Assembly (NCBI GenBank): GCA_023333565.1
Contig: JAJKFH010000115.1
Location: 186,001 to 250,000, forward strand
Reading direction: 5' to 3'
DNA from: Puffinus mauretanicus
Lineage: Eukaryota > Chordata > Aves > Procellariiformes > Procellariidae
Length of the DNA stretch: 64,000 nucleotides
The notes below the pieces were generated by a model. That model saw only the letters and a list, made by a program, of their open reading frames with translations, was not told where the DNA came from and searched no databases. Below are positions 60,301 through 64,000 of this stretch, piece after piece (position 1 is the stretch's first letter; each line of letters starts with the position of its first letter). A program made the position numbers and the translations under genes.

Positions 60301-63220
60301 AATTTTCATCAAACTTTTTGTAAAGACGAAGAAAAAAAAAATCAATGTAACCAGCGTATTATTAGCTTTGGGACAGAAAGAGGAAGACTGCATCTTCCCA
60401 CTGATGCAACTTACATTCATCTCTAAATCTGGGCTCAGCATTAGGTCCAACTCTTCCAAATGTTTTTATGATTTCTGTATGTAGAGAATGTTGGTCTTGA
60501 TACTGAGGGTCCTCCAGGAAAGATGCCAGCTGCATTTTTACTCTTTCCAGAAGCTTAAATATTTCCAGAGAAATAAAAAGTACACAAAGGAATGAAGAAG
60601 CTAAAAACCGTTATGGTCAGTTCAGAGTATTTCTATAACCTTCCATATTTCAGATGATAAACCTTGGACCTTCTGTTAATTTACATTTTTTTCTGACAGG
60701 ATGTTCCAAACTCTTCGATGCAGCTCTACATTTTAAAGACTGTTAACAGTGTTTTAGTCTGATCTATCTTTAATTATAGACAGGTGCTTCCATATAGCCG
60801 GTCTTTCCTCCTGAGGTTTCCTTGGTGTTGATACTCACATTTTTCTACCTGATATTAAAATTTCCCTCTCACTATTAATAACTTTGGAGTTTTCCTCTTT
60901 AATTAGAACTGAATTCACGTTTTTTTTTTTGTAATATATCTCAATTACATATGCTCAATTTCTGCAGAGGACAGATGCAAAAGTTAGCATCATAAAATCA
61001 ATGGAATTAAAAAGATTTCTTCAACTAAAGGCTAGAGAAACTGAAAATACAAATATATCTAAGATGACATAAGTATTTAATTTGTATTTAAAGTTGTAAA
61101 AATAACATTTCCTGATACATTTGGGAAGGCGATATTACCTCTGTACTCCAAGGCTTATTATAATTAGTGCAATGGATATCGTAATTTTTGTGTGGTAACA
61201 AAACAGTATTCCTCCCAAACTGATTATAGGCATGCATTCCAAGCTACAAAATTGTAACTTATCCATCTTCCAAGTACTTGTGAGTCATCACTGACTTCTT
61301 ACTCACATTTCCTCAAACACATTCTTTTAGAATATGTTGAAATTACAGGAAGAATGCAAGCTCTGCAAAAAGCTGCAAGGAGTTTAAGAAGAAATTTGAT
61401 TGTACAGTTATTATATAAACCAAAATACAGTATTTCTACTGCTTACAGCAGAATCCTGGGTGTCTTTTTCTGAATTCTGATTGATTACCGAAGTTTCATC
61501 ATTTAAAAAGCAAGGAGGAATTGCATATCTGTATTATCCTCAAGGATTATTTCAGTTATGTCACTATGATGTCTTTTAATGCCATTTTGGACACCATAGG
61601 CTAAACCAGCAGATATGACAGGAACTACAAGAGATGTGCCCTTCTAAAGTAGTTGGAAGCCAAGCAGGATATCCTAAAGCATCTAAAATGGTACAATACG
61701 CTTATGTGGAGGTAACTGAATCCCACCATGACTTTTTGGTTAGCATTTTAAAGTAAAGCTATTTTATTTGGAAATAATGGATTTCTCAACTGTATTGGAG
61801 AATGTTTTAAAAAACATTTTGAGCACGGGATTTCCCATCTTCTAGCACAGGCCTCCCCCTCTACATATCTGTTTTTCTTTGTTTATATTTGGTTTGATAT
61901 TTAGAAGGAAATGTTTTTATTAGTTAAAAGAGGGTTGGTTTGTTTAAAAAAAAAAAAAAAGACCATTGCAAAATTGGAAACATTGCATTTTGGAAGAGGA
62001 TATAACAAAGGAAGAAATAATTTAAGTTGCTTTTTTTTTCCCCTCCAAGTTCATTAATAAATTACTGGATTTCTGGATTTATAAAAAATCACCCACTTCT
62101 TATGCTACAAAACCAACAGCCTAACAACATGTGTCTTACCTCTCTCTGAGTAACAGTTTCCATGATGGTCCCAAAAGCAGGAATTGTTGCAATCCTTACT
62201 GAACTACAACAGAAAAATAGAGTCTTTAAGATGTATTAAACATTAAGAATAAAATTAATTAAAAATAAAGCAAAATTTAAAAATTAGTACTTTAAGTTAC
62301 ATTAGTTTCTAGCAATGACAAAACAAAAAAAGCAGACCAGGAAAAAGACAGACAGGATTAACTCAAGGTCTCAATCTGAAACTCACAATTCAGGATCACT
62401 GGACAAGGTAACAAGGGCCGGAGCAACCCGCTTGTCAACTAAGGCTTCACTCATGCCTCGAAGAGTCAGCTGTAAACCAGTCAACATGCAATAAAAAATG
62501 GTTTGGTAAAATTGAAGAACTGGGTTAGCTGTGACTGAGGACGGGCAGGTAAGACTCTTGGGGTTTTTCTTGGTTTAGTCACCCACACAAGACATTAAAA
62601 CAATTAAGACTCTATTCATGCTGTGGCATTTATTAGTAACAACCTGTTAGTGAGATTAGCAAAGCATCCCTCCTTAGCTTGAAAGAAATACCACATCAGA
62701 ATGTCCAGGAAATTAAGTACTACGGTTGTCTATCAGAAATTATACAGCCAAAACTATTTTGTACATCACTAATGCAGATGATATTTAATTTTGCAGTAGT
62801 AAAGCTGATAGCATTACAGAACATATTAATATCCAGCTTTCTGCTAGAAATTATGGAAGCAAATTTCAAAAACAAGAATATGATTAAATATAAAAACCCA
62901 TAAAAATTAAATGACATTGATTTAAGTTTTCTATTTAAACTTTATTCAGCAGTTTTATCCAGTTTAGTTCTAGGTGTTGCAATAAACCTTTTTATTTACA
63001 AATAAGTAATTTAAAAGTTACATTTGTTTAAAAGTAATTCAATTTTTGTTCAGCTAGAATAAGAAACAGAACTGATGGTTATTTCTTCCTAAGTATTAAG
63101 AGGGATGCTAGGTATATAAGACAGTCAGGAAACTTACATTTCAGGGTCACTGGAGAGAGTAATGAGAGCAGGAACAACTCTCTGAGCTACCAGAGTTTCA
63201 TGTACCCCCTTCACCAACAG
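45953..63220 (-). CDS. RELCH: RELCH (KIAA1468), C-terminal exons; 5' part outside the window
   Basis: RELCH binds Rab11 on recycling endosomes and OSBP at the trans-Golgi network, and promotes cholesterol transfer between them. It has an N-terminal LisH motif, coiled coil and C-terminal HEAT repeats. Only the HEAT-region C-terminus is here. Exons in transcription order are 63138-63220 or 62387-62469 (alternatives), then 62140-62203, 60415-60553, 59350-59466, 58222-58310, 53374-53444 and 45953-46073. With one alternative exon they give 684 nt, or 227 residues plus stop, in one frame with GT/AG sites throughout. The translation is nearly the same as the human C-terminus as I recall it (for example [17 protein letters not shown] and NVFQRKK at the end). 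The gene sits upstream of TNFRSF11A on the same strand, as in human. Confidence 0.93.
46438..46850 (-). mobile_element. Old CR1/L3-like LINE relic in RELCH last intron
   Basis: The plus strand shows landmarks of a tetrapod-wide CR1/L3-type 3' end read backwards: ATAAGAACA, then TACTGGTTCACACCAAGGAT, ATCTAGCCCA and CCGACAGTGACCA. Later come a GTAAAGAGCTTTCTCCTTCT-like block and GTGACTCCTACTACC. It is highly diverged with gaps, so the family name is tentative. Confidence 0.6.
47078..47699 (+). mobile_element. CR1 LINE 3' end, antisense in RELCH last intron
   Basis: A 5'-truncated copy of the same subfamily as 21734-22335. The 178-aa ORF runs from [17 protein letters not shown] through [20 protein letters not shown] to [20 protein letters not shown]. 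It keeps the segment missing from the other copy. It ends in the octamer tail TTAATGATTCTATGATTCTAT. Confidence 0.94.
48181..48231. repeat. Short tandem duplication in RELCH last intron
   Basis: The unit TAATTGTATCATAACAA occurs twice, separated by TTAATTGTTAAT-type sequence. Confidence 0.8.
48865..49440 (+). mobile_element. Solo LTR of an endogenous retrovirus (ERVL-like), in RELCH last intron
   Basis: A 576-bp element beginning TGTCCTGGTTTCAGCTGGGA and ending ACCACAACA, flanked by the 5-bp direct repeat TACTT (48860-48864 and 49441-49445). A TATAAAG box lies near 49120. No internal retroviral genes are present, so it is a solo LTR left by recombination. Five-bp duplications fit class III (ERVL), an inference from length alone. 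Antisense to RELCH. Confidence 0.9.
53374..53444 (-). CDS. RELCH: RELCH exon: [17 protein letters not shown]
   Basis: 71 nt, acceptor TCTTAG, donor GTAAGA. It encodes [20 protein letters not shown] and EPQ plus a split glycine codon, the penultimate exon. Phase 0 in, phase 2 out. It is followed by an intron of 7.3 kb holding a CR1, an old CR1/L3-like relic and a solo LTR. Confidence 0.93.
54276..54311. repeat. (AT)n(AC)n microsatellite
   Basis: A compound dinucleotide run, about 9 AT units then about 9 AC units, in a RELCH intron. Confidence 0.95.
57285..57868 (-). mobile_element. CR1 LINE 3' end in RELCH intron (different subfamily)
   Basis: On the minus strand a 168-aa open frame carries [36 protein letters not shown], and then [10 protein letters not shown] near the end. 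It ends in the complement of CACAGAATCACAGAATGG at 57285-57302. The sequence differs from the 21734 and 47078 copies (for example [16 protein letters not shown]), so it is another CR1 subfamily. Sense to RELCH. Confidence 0.92.
58222..58310 (-). CDS. RELCH: RELCH exon: HEAT-repeat segment [14 protein letters not shown]
   Basis: 89 nt, acceptor TTTTTAG, donor GTGAGC. It encodes [20 protein letters not shown] followed by MEHLSPEHE. Phase 1 in, phase 0 out. An alternative acceptor a few bases downstream (TTTCAG) would break the frame, so the upstream AG was chosen. Confidence 0.93.
58616..59202 (+). mobile_element. Solo LTR, 148 bp from a RELCH exon
   Basis: A 587-bp element that reads TATATTGGGTCTGGCTGAGA at the start and CAACCCACCACA at the end, flanked by the 5-bp repeat TCCAC (58611-58615 and 59203-59207). 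The usual TG start appears as TA, a likely mutation. It shares the stretches AGCCAGGACAGCTGACCCAA and ATATTCCATACCATATGA, with small changes, with the LTR at 48865, so the two are related. An AATAAA lies near 59021. Antisense to RELCH, with no internal genes. Confidence 0.85.
59350..59466 (-). CDS. RELCH: RELCH exon: HEAT-repeat segment [11 protein letters not shown]
   Basis: 117 nt, acceptor TTTACAG, donor GTATCC. It encodes [20 protein letters not shown] and then [18 protein letters not shown]. The donor is non-consensus after GTAT, but only this position restores CCFISEDLM with the next exon. A solo LTR ends about 150 bp beyond the donor in the following intron. Confidence 0.92.
60415..60553 (-). 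CDS. RELCH: RELCH exon: HEAT-repeat segment [16 protein letters not shown]
   Basis: 139 nt, acceptor TTTAAG (a weak, purine-flanked site), donor GTAAGT. The translation runs from [16 protein letters not shown] through [19 protein letters not shown] to RDE with a split phenylalanine codon. It is very like human RELCH. Phase 0 in, phase 1 out. Confidence 0.94.
60554..62139 (-). other. RELCH: RELCH intron (1.6 kb)
   Basis: AT-rich, with an A run near 61947-61961 and T runs. No exon or named repeat seen. Confidence 0.65.
62140..62203 (-). CDS. RELCH: RELCH exon: HEAT-repeat segment [10 protein letters not shown]
   Basis: 64 nt, acceptor TTGTAG, donor GTAAGA. It encodes [20 protein letters not shown] plus a final glutamate, a typical HEAT helix. 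The first base completes the split codon left by either alternative exon. Phase 2 in, phase 0 out. It lies 183 bp from exon A. Confidence 0.92.
62387..62469 (-). CDS. RELCH: RELCH alternative exon A (downstream copy of duplicated exon)
   Basis: 83 nt, acceptor GTTTACAG, donor GTGAGT, phase 0 in and phase 2 out. It reads [20 protein letters not shown] and ends TLSSDPE plus a split codon that becomes phenylalanine. It has the same length and phases as exon B, 668 bp away. Splicing both together would add 166 nt and shift the frame. The reading frame and both splice sites are intact, so it does not look like a dead exon. Confidence 0.88.
63138..63220 (-). CDS. RELCH: RELCH alternative exon B (upstream copy of duplicated exon)
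   Basis: 83 nt, acceptor CATTCAG, donor GTAAGT, phase 0 in and phase 2 out. It reads [20 protein letters not shown] and ends TLSSDPE plus a split codon that becomes isoleucine. It is homologous to exon A at 62387-62469, with 17 of 27 whole codons giving identical residues. It encodes one HEAT-repeat helix pair. Its donor phase fits the 62140-62203 exon directly, so it can replace exon A. Confidence 0.88.
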
Positions 63221-64000
63221 CTGAATGGTCGGAGCAGGGGGGTATCACAGGTGATGCACGGAAAGAGCGAGCACAGTATCATGGGAAGAAGAACGGCACA
63301 ACCAAGAGAGAGAAAGAAAAAAACACAAAAAGCAAACCAAAATTAGAAGCTAAGCAAATACTGCTACACTAGTGCTTCATATATGCAAAGGCATGAAGAA
63401 AGCTGAAGTGGTCTGGCAATCAGCACAAACCTGACAAATTCAACAATATGATAATGTTTTCTCTATTTTCAGCTATTTTAAAACTTGAACTCTCAACAGT
63501 TTAGCAAGTAATTATGTATTGTAATTCAAATTCTAATATAATTATGTATTATAATGATGTATAGTTAAATACTAAAGCGATGCAAATTTGAGTTTGACAG
63601 TTTAATCTAAATGCTGTCCCTAACTCAATGGAATGGTACTTGTTATAGTAGGTGGCTGTCACATGCAAAAGAGACGTCTTTAGCTAGGCCAAATGCGTGT
63701 AGTTTTCCCGCATGATCCCGAGTGATACCTTTCAGACCTTTTACAGTGTGACAAACAGCACCTTCGCACATGCCACTAAGCTTTCCTCATTCAGGACTAT
63801 TTTAGATTTAACCGCCATCCAGGCAGTATGTATGTGAAAATTCCCAAGTTTCCCTTGTTGGTCTATGCAGGTAGAAAATGGAGAATCCTTGGATTATCCA
63901 TGAAATGTATTTCACTAAGTCTCTTTGCAAACTAAGGAAGAGATGTATTTCTTGCAATACATCCCAAATGTTAAAAGCTGAGATCACAGTGAAGTTTATT
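63221..64000 (-). other. RELCH: RELCH intron continuing past the window edge
   Basis: Upstream of alternative exon B. No further exon and no third copy of the duplicated exon was recognised up to the edge. Confidence 0.5.

Noticed and set aside
63661..63800. Possible upstream RELCH exon
   Set aside because: Reverse-strand translation hits stops quickly and shows no similarity to RELCH.
1..64000. CRISPR, phage, operon or other microbial system
   Set aside because: Intron-split vertebrate genes and bird retroelements throughout; no spaced repeats or prokaryotic genes.

Overview
This window is vertebrate nuclear DNA and almost certainly comes from a bird. It has intron-split genes with GT/AG splice sites. 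It has several CR1 LINE 3' ends finishing in the avian-type ATTCTATG octamer tail. It has two solo LTRs of a type I associate with bird genomes. The gene order RELCH then TNFRSF11A matches human 18q21.33 (recalled, not searched). I cannot name the species. No rRNA, tRNA, CRISPR or prokaryotic gene was seen.

Both genes lie on the minus strand. From high to low coordinate, the 3' half of RELCH (KIAA1468) occupies about 63.2-46.0 kb, followed by a 3' UTR of about 1.7 kb. Next comes an intergenic stretch of about 8 kb. A GC-rich promoter region follows at 36.1-37.3 kb. The complete TNFRSF11A (RANK) coding sequence then runs from 36,082 down to 9,511 in ten coding exons. All ten exons join in phase to 661 codons plus a stop. 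The 9.5 kb beyond it is a candidate RANK 3' UTR plus repeat-bearing intergenic DNA.

RANK is the receptor for RANKL and drives osteoclast differentiation through TRAF6. RELCH is a Rab11-binding protein with LisH and HEAT-repeat regions that links recycling endosomes to the trans-Golgi network for cholesterol transfer. They share a syntenic block; nothing here suggests they work in one pathway.

The repeats are CR1 copies at 3.0-4.1, 21.7-22.3, 28.8-29.1, 47.1-47.7 and 57.3-57.9 kb, an older CR1/L3-like relic at 46.4-46.9 kb, and two solo LTRs with 5-bp target duplications at 48.9-49.4 and 58.6-59.2 kb. The most interesting signal is a pair of homologous 83-nt RELCH exons (62,387-62,469 and 63,138-63,220) with identical phases. 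Including both would shift the frame, so they look like mutually exclusive exons encoding alternative versions of one HEAT-repeat segment. I found no wholly new biological system.
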